Below, in pieces: positions 7,588-16,276 of a DNA stretch of 64,000 nucleotides. Both the position numbers and the translations under genes were made by a program. Position 1 is the stretch's first letter. Each line of letters opens with the position of its first letter. This DNA comes from Phycisphaeraceae bacterium (GTDB lineage Bacteria; Planctomycetota; Phycisphaerae; Phycisphaerales; UBA1924), in the NCBI GenBank assembly GCA_019636655.1, contig JAHBXB010000005.1, positions 1 through 64,000 of the forward strand. Reading direction: 5' to 3'. The notes beneath the pieces were generated by a model. It worked only from the letters and a program-made list of their open reading frames with translations. It ran no database searches and had not been told where the DNA came from.

Positions 7588-7603
7588 ACCACCCCGGGGT
7601 GGT
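7588..7603. other. Perfect 16-bp palindrome between kdsC and the LptC-like gene
   Basis: ACCACCCCGGGGTGGT is self-complementary over 16 bp and fills the middle of the 43-bp gap between the kdsC stop (7619) and the downstream start (7575). It could be a protein-binding site or, in RNA, a stem with a tight loop that affects coupling. No T-tract follows in the direction of transcription, so it is not a classic terminator. Confidence 0.4.
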
Positions 7604-7618
7604 GCACACGGTCGTCCA

Positions 7619-8152
7619 TCAGGCGTCGTACAGGCCCACGGCACGGTCCATCATTCCCTTGGCGGCGAGCAGGTGCTCGACGGCTTCGCGGACGGCCCCG
7701 CGGCCGCCGAGGCTGCGGGTGACGAACGCGGCCTTCTCGATGATGCGCCGATCCGCGTCGCCGACGGCCATCGGGTAGCCGACGCGGGACATGATCGCGA
7801 GGTCGGGCCAGTCGTCGCCGAGGAAGGCCATGTGTTCGCGGGGGATGTTCGTGCGGGTCTCGAGCAGAGCGAGCGACTCGGCCTTGTCCTTCGACCCCTG
7901 GATGACCTCACCTACGCCGAGTTCCGCCATGCGATGCTGCACGGAGCGGCCGCAGCGACCGGTGACCACGGCGGCGCCGAAGCCGAGGCGGGTCCAGACT
8001 CGGAGGCCGAGGCCGTCGCGGATGTTAAAGCGCTTGATCTCGCGGCCGTCGTCGTCGAGCAGGATGGAGCCGTCGGTGAGCACGCCGTCGACGTCGAGGG
8101 CCAGGAGCCTGACGTGCGCCGGATCGGTGAAGATGCGGGTGGTCGGGGTCAT
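7619..8152 (-). CDS. kdsC: 3-deoxy-D-manno-octulosonate 8-phosphate phosphatase
   Basis: KdsC removes phosphate from Kdo-8-phosphate to give Kdo for the LPS inner core. The 177-aa HAD-type C0 phosphatase shows motif I LALDVDGVLTDG with Asp20 and Asp22, motif II VVTGR near 62-66, the KDKAESL lysine region (about 88-94) and GDDWPDL (about 113-119). Length fits the family. Its ATG overlaps the kdsD stop as ATGA (8149-8152), so the two are translationally coupled, matching their consecutive or nearby steps in Kdo synthesis. Confidence 0.93.
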   Translation of the reverse strand: MTPTTRIFTDPAHVRLLALDVDGVLTDGSILLDDDGREIKRFNIRDGLGLRVWTRLGFGAAVVTGRCGRSVQHRMAELGVGEVIQGSKDKAESLALLETRTNIPREHMAFLGDDWPDLAIMSRVGYPMAVGDADRRIIEKAAFVTRSLGGRGAVREAVEHLLAAKGMMDRAVGLYDA

Positions 8153-9234
8153 CCGCTGACCACTTTCATCGCCATCAGGTCCTGGACGTCGAGGATGCCG
8201 ACGGGCCGGCCGCGGGTGTCGACGACGGGGACCTCGTCGCTGCGGAACTCCCGCATCAGGCGGACAGCGTCCTTGACCAGGGCGGTGTGGGGGAGGGTGC
8301 GGGGCGACCTGGTCATCAGGTCGCGTACGGGCCGGCGGAGGTCGGCGGGGTCGTTGCGGACGAGACGGCGGAGGTCGCCGTCGGTGAAGATGCCGGTGAG
8401 CACACCGGTCTTGCGGTTGACCAGCAGGAGGGCGCCGGGCCGCCGGACCGCGCCGTCGGCGAGTTCGAGGGCCTCGGCGACGGACACATCATCGGGCACG
8501 GGCTCGACGTTCTTGCCAACCTCGAAGCGCAGCGCGCCGAGCACCGGCCGCAGGAGGCCGCCGAGCGAGCCGCCGGGGTGTCGCTTCGCGAAGTCGTCGA
8601 CGGTGAAGTTCCGGCGGCGGGAGGCGACCAGGGCGAGGGCGTCGCCGAGCGCGAGCATCGCCGTGGTGGAGCAGGCCGGGGCGGGGGAGATCTTCTCGGT
8701 CTCCTCCACCGCGCCGATCGCGAGCACGTGGGTGGCGACGCGCTCAAGGCCGGAGGCGTCGCGCCTCGCGCCCCGCTGGTGTCCCGAGGTGATCGCGAGG
8801 ATCGGGATGCCGTCCTGCTTGAGGATCGCGGCGAGGGCCACGACCTCTTCGGTCTCGCCGGAGTAGGAGAGGGCGACGCAGACGTCCTGGCGGCGGAAGC
8901 TGCCCAGGTCGCCGTGGGCGGCCTCGGTGGGGTGGACGAAGTGGGAGGGGATGCCGAGCGACTTGAGGGTCGCCGAGATCTTCTGGGCGATATGCCCCGA
9001 CTTTCCCAGCCCGGTGACGAGCACCGTTCCATCGGCGTCGGCGCACCGCACGACAGCGTCCACCGCGGCCTGGAACTCCGGCCCGAGGCGCCGCACCAGC
9101 CCGCCGACCGCCCGGCTCTCGGCCCGCAGGACCTCCGCGGCGAAGGCCAGGTCACCCCGGCGTCCCGCCGGCGGCCGTCCGCTGCGGCGTGCCGGGCTCT
9201 TTGTCCGATGCTTCCCGTTCGGTGATTCGCCCAT
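8149..9234 (-). CDS. kdsD: Arabinose-5-phosphate isomerase (SIS plus two CBS domains)
   Basis: KdsD converts ribulose 5-phosphate to arabinose 5-phosphate, the first committed step to Kdo. The 361-aa protein has an SIS domain (about 50-190: VTGLGKSGHIAQKISATLKS, LSYSGETEEV, AITS) followed by two CBS repeats (about 230-355), the order and size of KdsD/KpsF/GutQ. The conserved HPGGSLG is at about 215-221. The first about 25 residues are basic and poorly conserved; ATG 9234 is the first plausible start. It heads a minus-strand operon with kdsC, the LptC-like gene and an alcohol dehydrogenase, and is divergent from scpA with 78 bp between them. Confidence 0.93.
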   Translation of the reverse strand: MGESPNGKHRTKSPARRSGRPPAGRRGDLAFAAEVLRAESRAVGGLVRRLGPEFQAAVDAVVRCADADGTVLVTGLGKSGHIAQKISATLKSLGIPSHFVHPTEAAHGDLGSFRRQDVCVALSYSGETEEVVALAAILKQDGIPILAITSGHQRGARRDASGLERVATHVLAIGAVEETEKISPAPACSTTAMLALGDALALVASRRRNFTVDDFAKRHPGGSLGGLLRPVLGALRFEVGKNVEPVPDDVSVAEALELADGAVRRPGALLLVNRKTGVLTGIFTDGDLRRLVRNDPADLRRPVRDLMTRSPRTLPHTALVKDAVRLMREFRSDEVPVVDTRGRPVGILDVQDLMAMKVVSG

Positions 9235-9312
9235 CGTCCCTAGTTTATGCACCCCTCGCACGCGGCCGGGCCGGGCGATAGAGTCCCTGGAACTCCGTTG
9301 CAGAGAGAGCCT

Positions 9313-10173
9313 ATGACCACCGAATACCAGGTCCGTCTCGACGCCTTCGAGGGCCCCCTCGACCTGCTGTTGTTCCTGATCCGGCGGGCCGAGGTGGAGG
9401 TCACGGACATCCCGATCGCGGTGATCGCCGACCAGTTCATCGAGTCGCTGCGGGACATCGACACCATCGACATCGACACGGCGGGGGAGTTCCTCGTCAT
9501 GGCCGCGACGCTGACGGAGATCAAGGCGCGCATGCTCGCGCCGCCGGTGGCGGCGAAGGCGGACCCCGACAACCCCGATCAGCCCCAGGCGGCGCAGGCC
9601 GCGATCGACCCTCGCGCAGAGTTGGTGCGGCAACTGCTGGAGTACAAGCGGTACCGCGATGCGGCCCACGCGCTCCTGCAGCGGAGAGACCGCTGGGAGG
9701 CGATGTACCCCGCCGCGAAGGCGCACCCGGACGCGGCGGCGATCAGGGCGATCGTGGAGCAGCAGGCCGACGAGGCCGCGACCGATATCGAGGATGTCAC
9801 GCTGGCCGACCTGGTCGATGCGTTCTCGAAGATCCTGGTCTCGGTGGACTTCACCCGCGTCGGCGAGCACCACGTGCTTGTCGATGAGACGCCGATCGAG
9901 TTGCACGCAGAGGACATCCTGGAGCACCTGCGGCGCGAGCCGGAGGGCGGACTCGTGGGTGTCGCCGCCGGGCGGGGGGAGGTCCCGTTCGCCAGCATCT
10001 TCGCAGGACGCACGCGAACGGAACTGATCGGGCTCTTCCTGGCGATGCTCGAGCTGGTGCGGCAGCGGCGGATCCAGGTTCGGCAGGATCGCGTGCACGC
10101 GCAGATCACCCTGTCGCTGCGTGAGCCGGACCTGGCCGAGGCGGGGGCCGAGCCGGCGACGCACGCCGGGTAA
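9313..10173 (+). CDS. scpA: Segregation and condensation protein A
   Basis: ScpA is the kleisin that joins SMC to ScpB in the bacterial condensin-like complex for chromosome organisation. The 286-aa protein begins MTTEYQVRLDAFEGPLDLLL with the characteristic kleisin N-terminus, continues with FLVMAATLTEIKARMLAP (about 60-77), and ends with a winged-helix region containing VPFASIF...ELIGLFLAMLELVRQRRI. ATG 9313 was chosen over an upstream in-frame ATG because the family starts just before the FEGPLDLL motif. smc and scpB are not in this window. Confidence 0.92.
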   Translation: MTTEYQVRLDAFEGPLDLLLFLIRRAEVEVTDIPIAVIADQFIESLRDIDTIDIDTAGEFLVMAATLTEIKARMLAPPVAAKADPDNPDQPQAAQAAIDPRAELVRQLLEYKRYRDAAHALLQRRDRWEAMYPAAKAHPDAAAIRAIVEQQADEAATDIEDVTLADLVDAFSKILVSVDFTRVGEHHVLVDETPIELHAEDILEHLRREPEGGLVGVAAGRGEVPFASIFAGRTRTELIGLFLAMLELVRQRRIQVRQDRVHAQITLSLREPDLAEAGAEPATHAG

Positions 10174-10176
10174 GCC

Positions 10177-11427
10177 TCAGGTCAGGGCGCGAACGAAGAT
10201 GGCGATTCGGTTCATCCCCTCGGCGATCTGCTCCTCGGAGCAGGCGAAGGACATCCGCACGTGGTTTGCGCCGCAGCCGCCGAAGTCCTCGCCGGGGACG
10301 ACGGCCACGCGGTGCTCGTCGAGGAGCGCCTCGGCGAAGTCCATCGCGGACCCGATCCGCCGCCCGGCGGCGGAGGTGCGTCCGAAGAGCGCCGACACAT
10401 CAATAAACAGATAGAACGCGCCGGTCGGCTTCACGCACGACAGGCCCGTGATGGACCGAGCGAGGTCGTAGATCATCGAGGCTCGCTGCGCGAACGCGCG
10501 CCGCATCTGCTCCACCTCGCCACCGCAGGCCGTGATGGCGACGGTCGCCGCGGAGTAGACGAACGACGTGACGTTGGTCGTCGTCTGCCCCTGCAGCTTC
10601 TCGCACGCCTTGGCCACCTGGAGCCCTGCTTCGCCGCTTCCGGCGAGGTAGCCGACGCGCCAGCCGGTCATCGAGTAGGCCTTGCTCATCCCGTTGATGG
10701 TGACGACGCGGTCCGCGATGGCGGGCGACGCACCGATCGAGAAGTGGGGGATGCCGCCGAAGGTGATCTTCTCGTAGATCTCGTCGCTGACCACCACAAG
10801 GTCGGGGGCCTTCGATGCCGCGGCCCGCTCCACGACGGCGGCGATCAGGGTTAGTTCTTCGGGCGTGTACATCGTGCCGCACGGGTTGCTCGGCGAGTTG
10901 ATCACCAGCAGCCGCGACCTGGGGGTGATCGCCTGCTCGAGTTGCTCGGGCGTGATCTTGAAGTCTGTCTTGGCGCTGGTCGGTAGTTCCACAACCCGCC
11001 CGCCCGAGAGGCGGGCGATCGGGTCGTAACTCACCCACGCGGGCACGGGGAGCAGCACATCCCAGGGCTCCTCGCCGGGGAGCGGCGGGTCGAGGAGGGC
11101 CTGGAAGACGAGGTAGATCGCGTGCTTGCCGCCGGTCGTGATCACGACATGCTCGGGGGTCACGCCCGGGATGGCGTTCTCCTGCGAGAGTTTCTCGGCG
11201 ATGGCACGCCTGGTGGCGGGGTCGCCTGCGGTGGGCATGTACTTGGTGTGCCCGGCCCGCAGGGACTCGATGGCCGCCGCGACAATCGGGGGTGGGGTAT
11301 CGAAGTCCGGCTCGCCGGCAGCGAAGGAGAGGACCTCTACCCCCTGGGCGGCCAGCGCCTTGGCCTTGTTGGCGACCGCCAGCGTGGCGGAGGGCTTGAG
11401 GGCACGAACTCGGCGTGACAGTTGCAT
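10177..11427 (-). CDS. aspC: Class I/II pyridoxal-phosphate aminotransferase (aspartate aminotransferase type)
   Basis: The 416-aa protein transfers an amino group, probably between aspartate and 2-oxoglutarate, and may also act on prephenate as many of this subgroup do. It contains the N-terminal SxTLAVANKAKAL and FAAGEPDFDTP motifs, Asn181 (NSPSNPCG), Asp215 (SDEIYEK), and the PLP Schiff-base Lys249 in GMSKAYSMTGWRVGY. Length matches the I-gamma aspartate aminotransferases. It is convergent with scpA, with 3 bp between stops, and divergent from rpsO. Confidence 0.88.
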   Translation of the reverse strand: MQLSRRVRALKPSATLAVANKAKALAAQGVEVLSFAAGEPDFDTPPPIVAAAIESLRAGHTKYMPTAGDPATRRAIAEKLSQENAIPGVTPEHVVITTGGKHAIYLVFQALLDPPLPGEEPWDVLLPVPAWVSYDPIARLSGGRVVELPTSAKTDFKITPEQLEQAITPRSRLLVINSPSNPCGTMYTPEELTLIAAVVERAAASKAPDLVVVSDEIYEKITFGGIPHFSIGASPAIADRVVTINGMSKAYSMTGWRVGYLAGSGEAGLQVAKACEKLQGQTTTNVTSFVYSAATVAITACGGEVEQMRRAFAQRASMIYDLARSITGLSCVKPTGAFYLFIDVSALFGRTSAAGRRIGSAMDFAEALLDEHRVAVVPGEDFGGCGANHVRMSFACSEEQIAEGMNRIAIFVRALT

Positions 11428-11570
11428 CGGGGACAGCCTACACCGTCGCGGCGCCCCCCAGAGCGGCTGTCCAGAGTGGCCGTCCGGACACCAAACCGTT
11501 GATCGGCTACGGGCATCAGCCTACCATCGCCGGCAACATACCGCACGCTTGAACGCAGGATTGATTGACT

Positions 11571-11840
11571 ATGCCGATCGCCCCGGAACGCAAGTCCAAG
11601 GTTGTCTCTGAGTACCGCATCCACGGCACCGACTCGGGATCTCCCGAAGTCCAGGTGGCCGTCCTGACGACGCGGATCAACGAACTGGCCGAGCACCTCG
11701 ACGGCCATGCGAAGGACAACCACAGCCGCCGGGGCCTGATCCGGATGGTGAGCCGGCGCAACCGGCTGCTGCGGTACCTGGCACGAGCCGATCGCGAACG
11801 GTACCTGGGGCTCATCTCCCGGCTCGGCCTGCGAAAGTAG
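11571..11840 (+). CDS. rpsO: 30S ribosomal protein S15
   Basis: S15 binds the central domain of 16S rRNA early in small-subunit assembly. The 89-aa product has the family motifs TGSPEVQVAVLT-like (SGSPEVQVAVLTTRINELAEHL, about 22-43), HSRRGLIRMVSRRNRLLRYL and YLGLISRLGLRK at the C-terminus. ATG 11571 gives the usual 89-residue length; an upstream in-frame TTG two codons earlier is less likely. It precedes pnp, the widely conserved rpsO-pnp pair. Confidence 0.96.
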   Translation: MPIAPERKSKVVSEYRIHGTDSGSPEVQVAVLTTRINELAEHLDGHAKDNHSRRGLIRMVSRRNRLLRYLARADRERYLGLISRLGLRK

Positions 11841-11848
11841 TTCTTCTT

Positions 11849-11878
11849 CGGCCCGCGTCTCGAAAGAGCCGCGGGCCG
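11849..11878 (+). terminator. rpsO-pnp intergenic hairpin (attenuator, terminator or processing site)
   Basis: CGGCCCGCG (11849-11857) pairs perfectly with CGCGGGCCG (11870-11878). Inside, after one mismatch, CTC and GAG close a GAAA tetraloop. It begins 8 bp after the rpsO stop. Only a weak T-run follows, so partial termination or endonuclease cleavage is as likely as full termination. In E. coli an RNase III-cleaved hairpin here mediates pnp autoregulation. Confidence 0.6.
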
Positions 11879-12116
11879 CTTGTGTCAATCGGAACCACCC
11901 GTCGGACGCGGAGGCGGCAGTGGGCACCGGGCAGCCGCCGGTTTCTCGGCTCAGCAGGCCGAGTAATCGGGATCGTCTGCCCCATGCCTTCTGCCCCTGA
12001 GGCGACCGTTCGGGTCAACCTCACCCCGGCCAGCCCGGGCCTATCCGCCCAGATCGCGCGAGAGGCCCTCCCGCCGGCCACAGCCGCACCCATTACGGTG
12101 CGAAGGCAGATTCCAC

Positions 12117-14258
12117 ATGGCGTACGTCCGAGTTGAGCGCGAAATCGCGGGCCGTCCCCTCATCCTTGAAACCGGCAAGGTCGCCAAGCTGTGCAACGGC
12201 GCGGTGGTTGCGACCTACGGCGGGACCACCGTGCTGGCGACCGTCGTCCGGGCCAAGCCGCGCGAGGGTCTGGACTTCTTCCCGCTGACGATTGATTATC
12301 GCGAGAAGACCTCCGCCGCGGGCAAGTTCCCCGGCGGGTTCCGCAAGCGAGAGGGAGCGCCCAACGAGCGCGAAATCCTGACGATGCGTCTGATCGACCG
12401 CCCGATCCGCCCGCTGTTCCCGGATGGGTTCATCGACGAGGTGCAGGTGCAGGTCTTCGTGATGTCGCACGATGGCGAGAACGACTCGGACGTGCTCGCG
12501 GGCACCGCGGCCTCGGCCGCGCTCGCGATCAGCGACTGCCCCTTCGAGGGCCCCACGGCGACGGTCCGCGTCGGCCGGATCCACACGGAGGAGGGCCCCA
12601 AGTACGTTGTCAACCCCACGCTCACGCAGCTTGAGTTCTCGGATCTCGACATGGTCCTGGCCGGTCACAAGGACGGCATCAACATGATCGAGGTCGGGGC
12701 CGCCGAGGTCGACGAGGCGGGCGTGCTGGGTGCGGTGGAGTTCGGGTACGAGGCGGTCAAGGACACGTTGGGCCTCATCGACGAGTTGGTTCGCAAGGCG
12801 GGTGTTGAGAAGCGGATCGGTGAACTGACGCTGCCGACCGAGGAGATCACCGAGTTTGTCCGCAAGACCATCGAGACGGAACTCACCACCGCCCGCCAGA
12901 TCAAGTCCAAGAAGGAGCGGGGGGAGAAGGTCGAGCAGCTCCGCGACCGCCTGCTTGATACCCACTTCAAGCTGAACCCCACCGGCACCTACGAGGTGTA
13001 CGCCGACTCGGTGAAGCGGCGCTCACAGGCCAAGGAGGCGTTCCGCCGGCTCGAGGAGAAGATCACCCGCCGGCTGATCGTTCAGTCCGGCGTCCGCGCC
13101 GACGGTCGCAAGCCCACCGAGATCCGCCCGATCGAGTCCGCCGTGGGCCTCTTCGCCCGCACGCACGGCTCGGCCTTCTTCCAGCGAGGCGAGACGCAGT
13201 CGCTGGTCTCGTGCACGCTCGGAACCGGCAAGGACGAGCAGATCGTCGACGGCCTGATCCCCGAGTACTCGAAGAAGTTCATGCTCCACTACAACTTCCC
13301 CCCCTTCGCCACGGGCGAGGCCAAGCGGATCACTGGCCCGGGCCGTCGCGAGATCGGGCACGGCGCCCTCGCCGAGCGGTCGCTGATGGGCATCCTCCCT
13401 TCTCCCGAGGACTTCCCCTACACCATCCGCATCGTCTCGGACATCACCGAGTCCAACGGGTCGTCGTCCATGGCCTCGGTCTGCGGCGGCTGTCTCGCGC
13501 TGATGGACGCCGGCGTGCCGATCAAGGCGACGTGCGCCGGCATCTCCGTCGGCCGGTTCTCGGATGACAACGACCAGAACGAGATCTTCGTCACCGACAT
13601 CATCGGCGAGGAGGACTTTTTTGGCGATATGGACTTCAAGGTCGCCGGCACCCGCGACGGGATTACTGGCATCCAGCTCGACCTCAAGGCCCGCGGCCTG
13701 GTCGTCTCCCAGATCGAGCGGATCTTCGAGCAGGCCCGCACCGGGCGGCTCGAGATCATCGAGAAGATGGAGCAGTGCATCGCCGCGCCCCGCCCGGAGA
13801 TCTCGGTGCTGGCCCCGCGGCTGGTTACGCTCAAGATCAACCCAGAGAAGATCGGCAAGCTGATCGGCCCGGGCGGCAAGACCATCCGTGGCCTGCAGGA
13901 CAAGTACGGCGTCACCATCGACGTCGAGGACGACGGCACGGTCTTCCTCGCCGCCCCGAACGGCGAGGCGATCGACATGGCCCGTTCCGAGATCGAGGCC
14001 CTCGCGGAGGAGATCAAGGTCGGGACGGTCTACACCGGCAAGGTGGTCTCTACGAAGGACTTCGGCGCGTTCATCGAGCTGGCCCCGGGCACTGACGGCA
14101 TGTGCCACATCTCAGAACTGGCCGATGGGTACGTGAAGAGTGTGCACGACGTGGTGAAGGTGGGCGACGTGGTGAAGGTCAAGGTCATCAATGTGGATGA
14201 CCAGGGCCGGATCAAGCTGTCCCGCAAGGCGGCGATGGCCGAGCAGCAGCCCGCCTGA
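12117..14258 (+). CDS. pnp: Polyribonucleotide nucleotidyltransferase (PNPase)
   Basis: PNPase degrades RNA 3' to 5' phosphorolytically. The 713-aa protein has two RNase PH domains (about 1-145 and 315-545, the second with GPGRREIGHGALAERSL, SNGSSSMASVCGG and GTRDGITGIQLD), a linker helical domain, a KH domain (about 560-615, IGPGGKTIRGLQ) and a C-terminal S1 domain (about 625-700, GTVYTGKVVSTKDFGAFIEL). All domains are complete and the length is typical. The ATG lies 276 bp after rpsO, behind a strong hairpin, so expression is probably adjusted separately from S15. Confidence 0.96.
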   Translation: MAYVRVEREIAGRPLILETGKVAKLCNGAVVATYGGTTVLATVVRAKPREGLDFFPLTIDYREKTSAAGKFPGGFRKREGAPNEREILTMRLIDRPIRPLFPDGFIDEVQVQVFVMSHDGENDSDVLAGTAASAALAISDCPFEGPTATVRVGRIHTEEGPKYVVNPTLTQLEFSDLDMVLAGHKDGINMIEVGAAEVDEAGVLGAVEFGYEAVKDTLGLIDELVRKAGVEKRIGELTLPTEEITEFVRKTIETELTTARQIKSKKERGEKVEQLRDRLLDTHFKLNPTGTYEVYADSVKRRSQAKEAFRRLEEKITRRLIVQSGVRADGRKPTEIRPIESAVGLFARTHGSAFFQRGETQSLVSCTLGTGKDEQIVDGLIPEYSKKFMLHYNFPPFATGEAKRITGPGRREIGHGALAERSLMGILPSPEDFPYTIRIVSDITESNGSSSMASVCGGCLALMDAGVPIKATCAGISVGRFSDDNDQNEIFVTDIIGEEDFFGDMDFKVAGTRDGITGIQLDLKARGLVVSQIERIFEQARTGRLEIIEKMEQCIAAPRPEISVLAPRLVTLKINPEKIGKLIGPGGKTIRGLQDKYGVTIDVEDDGTVFLAAPNGEAIDMARSEIEALAEEIKVGTVYTGKVVSTKDFGAFIELAPGTDGMCHISELADGYVKSVHDVVKVGDVVKVKVINVDDQGRIKLSRKAAMAEQQPA

Positions 14259-14290
14259 GGTCCTAACTACCAGCCTCTCCAGAATCCCCC

Positions 14291-14321
14291 GCACCCCCGC
14301 AAACGCGGGGGTGCTTTGTTT
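14291..14321 (+). terminator. Rho-independent terminator after pnp
   Basis: GCACCCCCGC (14291-14300) and GCGGGGGTGC (14305-14314) form a perfect 10-bp stem with an AAAC loop, followed by TTTGTTT. It lies 33 bp past the pnp stop and separates pnp from the cold-shock gene. Confidence 0.9.
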
Positions 14322-14527
14322 CGTTCTTGGCCCTTGGCACACCAGCGATCTGTTGATAATCTGGGTAGACTTTCCCAGTAGCTTTTGCCCGGTCGCGCTT
14401 GGACAGATTGAAGGTGCTCCTGGGTGAGGCATCGTCGTGGTTGCTGGGGCTCTGAAGCCTCAGGTCGTCGGGTTCGTGATCGCTCGCGCCCTTGCTCGTG
14501 GGCCGGTGCGTCGAAGCGGGGTACACG

Positions 14528-14815
14528 ATGAGTGACGAACAGGTTCGCACGATAACCGAGGTGACCGGGGCGGTGAAGTGGTTCGACCCCAAGAAGGGGT
14601 ACGGCTTCATCGTCGGTCCCGAGGGGCAGGACATCTTTGTCCACTACACCAAGATCGAGGGCGAGGGCTTCCGTGTCCTCAAGGACGGCTCGATGGTGGT
14701 CTACGACGCCAACCTCACGGACAAGGGGTGGCACGCGACGAAGGTCCGCCGGGTAGATTCCCCGGAGGTGACCATCCCGCCCAAGCGAGGGCACGCGCGC
14801 TCGCCCCGCCGCTGA
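14528..14815 (+). CDS. Cold-shock-domain protein
   Basis: This 95-aa single-stranded nucleic acid binding protein has the CspA-type fold: GAVKWFDPKKGYGFIV (RNP1, about 16-31) and DIFVHYTKI (RNP2, about 37-45). The family is usually 65-70 aa; here an N-terminal arm (MSDEQVRTITEV) and a basic C-terminal tail (PPKRGHARSPRR) are added. Start ATG 14528 leaves an untranslated leader of up to about 200 nt after the pnp terminator, long leaders being common in cold-shock genes, although no specific cold box is recognised. An RNA chaperone role is family inference. Confidence 0.9.
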   Translation: MSDEQVRTITEVTGAVKWFDPKKGYGFIVGPEGQDIFVHYTKIEGEGFRVLKDGSMVVYDANLTDKGWHATKVRRVDSPEVTIPPKRGHARSPRR

Positions 14816-14915
14816 TTTTCGCCGTCGTGTGTGCTCGGCCCCTTGACCCGCGAGCCTCTACACTCGCCGGTCCCGGGGAGATCCACCGCTGCTGCAACTG
14901 GTTCTTGCATTTGCC

Positions 14916-15782
14916 GTGGGTGCTGCCGCCGCCGCGTTCGGCGCGTGGCTGGTCACGCGCCGGAGGCTCAAGCGGGCCCGGGCCGCCGAGCGGCGTGCGC
15001 GGACTGCGGAGCGGATGGCCGCCATCGGCGCCATGACCGGGGGGCTTGCGCACGAGATCAAGAATCCGCTCTCGACCATCGGCCTCAACGCGCAGCTCCT
15101 GGGTGAGCAGATCGAAGAGATGCCGATCCCCGGGGATATCCGCTCGCGGCTGCTGATGCGGATCGGCACGCTCCGGCGCGAGGTCGAACGGCTCCGCGAC
15201 ATCCTCGCGGACTTCCTGGCGTTCGCCGGGAGTGTCCGCCTTGACAGGGCGCCCACGGATGTCAACGCGCTGGTCTCGGAGCTTGTCGACTTCTACCTGC
15301 CCGAGGCCAACCGCCTGGGCATCCGGCTCACCGCGGATCTGGCGAAGGAGGATATCGTCGCGGACATCGACGCCCGGGCGGTCAAGCAGGCGCTGCTGAA
15401 CCTGCTCATCAACGCCACGCAGGCCGTCTCCGGACGCACCAACCCTGGCCCCGCGAGCGACGCCGCGCGGGCCGCATCGCCGATCGGCGAGGTGATCCTG
15501 CGCACGCGGGCCGCGCGCGACACCGACCGCAGCGACGTGGTGCGCATCCACGTCGTGGACACCGGGCCGGGCATCCCGCCCGAGTCGATCGAATCTGTTT
15601 TTACGCCGTACTTCACGACCAAGTCGGGCGGCTCGGGGCTCGGGTTGCCGACATCGAGGCGGCTCGTCGATGAGCACGGCGGCCGGATCGACGTCGTCTC
15701 AGAGGTCGGGAAGGGCACGGTCTTTACGGTGACCCTGCCCCGGCTGCGCGGCGCGCAGCCCAGGCCCAGTCCCGCGGTGTGA
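14916..15782 (+). CDS. Sensor histidine kinase
   Basis: The protein autophosphorylates on a conserved His and passes phosphate to a response regulator. It has a short N-terminal hydrophobic segment, a HisKA domain with GLAHEIKNPLSTIGLNAQLL (phospho-His46), an N box LLNLLINATQAV (about 160), a G1 box VDTGPGIPPE and a G2 box GGSGLGL. There is no separate sensor domain and no adjacent response regulator, so it is an orphan. The annotated GTG 14916 cuts the hydrophobic helix in half. In-frame CTG codons at 14889 and 14892, 8-11 nt after GGGGAG, would restore LLQLVLAFAVGAAAAAFGAWLV, so the real start may be CTG. Confidence 0.88.
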   Translation: MGAAAAAFGAWLVTRRRLKRARAAERRARTAERMAAIGAMTGGLAHEIKNPLSTIGLNAQLLGEQIEEMPIPGDIRSRLLMRIGTLRREVERLRDILADFLAFAGSVRLDRAPTDVNALVSELVDFYLPEANRLGIRLTADLAKEDIVADIDARAVKQALLNLLINATQAVSGRTNPGPASDAARAASPIGEVILRTRAARDTDRSDVVRIHVVDTGPGIPPESIESVFTPYFTTKSGGSGLGLPTSRRLVDEHGGRIDVVSEVGKGTVFTVTLPRLRGAQPRPSPAV

Positions 15783-15789
15783 CCGACCG

Positions 15790-16017
15790 TCAATCCCCCG
15801 ACGGCACCCCGGCCACAGCGCGCGAAGGCGGCGCTATGGGAAGGGCCAGGGTGGTGCCAGCGCCCTCGTTTGGGACCAGCACGCGGCTGTGGGCGTCGTA
15901 GTGGCGGTCTCGTGCAGAAGCCTCGCACCCGGCGATAAGCGCCGCCGCCGCTGCCGCGAAGAGGATCGCCGGCAGCGCCTCTCGCAGGGATCGAACACAC
16001 CCGGCACGCATCGACAT
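15790..16017 (-). CDS. Small putative lipoprotein
   Basis: This 75-aa ORF starts MSMRAGCVRSLREALP and has a hydrophobic stretch AILFAAAAAALIAGC ending in a lipobox (L-I-A-G-C), so Cys about 31 would be lipidated. The mature part is only about 45 residues and Ala/Pro-rich, with no recognised domain. It ends 7 bp from the convergent kinase stop. Codon use resembles its neighbours. The short length leaves real doubt. Confidence 0.5.
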   Translation of the reverse strand: MSMRAGCVRSLREALPAILFAAAAAALIAGCEASARDRHYDAHSRVLVPNEGAGTTLALPIAPPSRAVAGVPSGD

Positions 16018-16276
16018 GTTGGGGCTCGCTGGGACGGCTGCCGACCCGGGGCGGAAACGCAACCCCGGACCGACGGCCTTTCCCTTGCATCGAACCCCGC
16101 CTGGCGCGGCTGCAGCCCGTGTCGGGCCCCCGGCCGCCCGGCGGGCGGTTCTGCCGGTGCTCCCGGCATGATGGTCAAACCCGCACGTCCCATCTCGGGT
16201 TGACCACGATCCCGCCCCCAGTACCATCCGGGGTATCGGACGACAGCGCCCCCGCCGGCCGGAGCCCAAGGACAGC

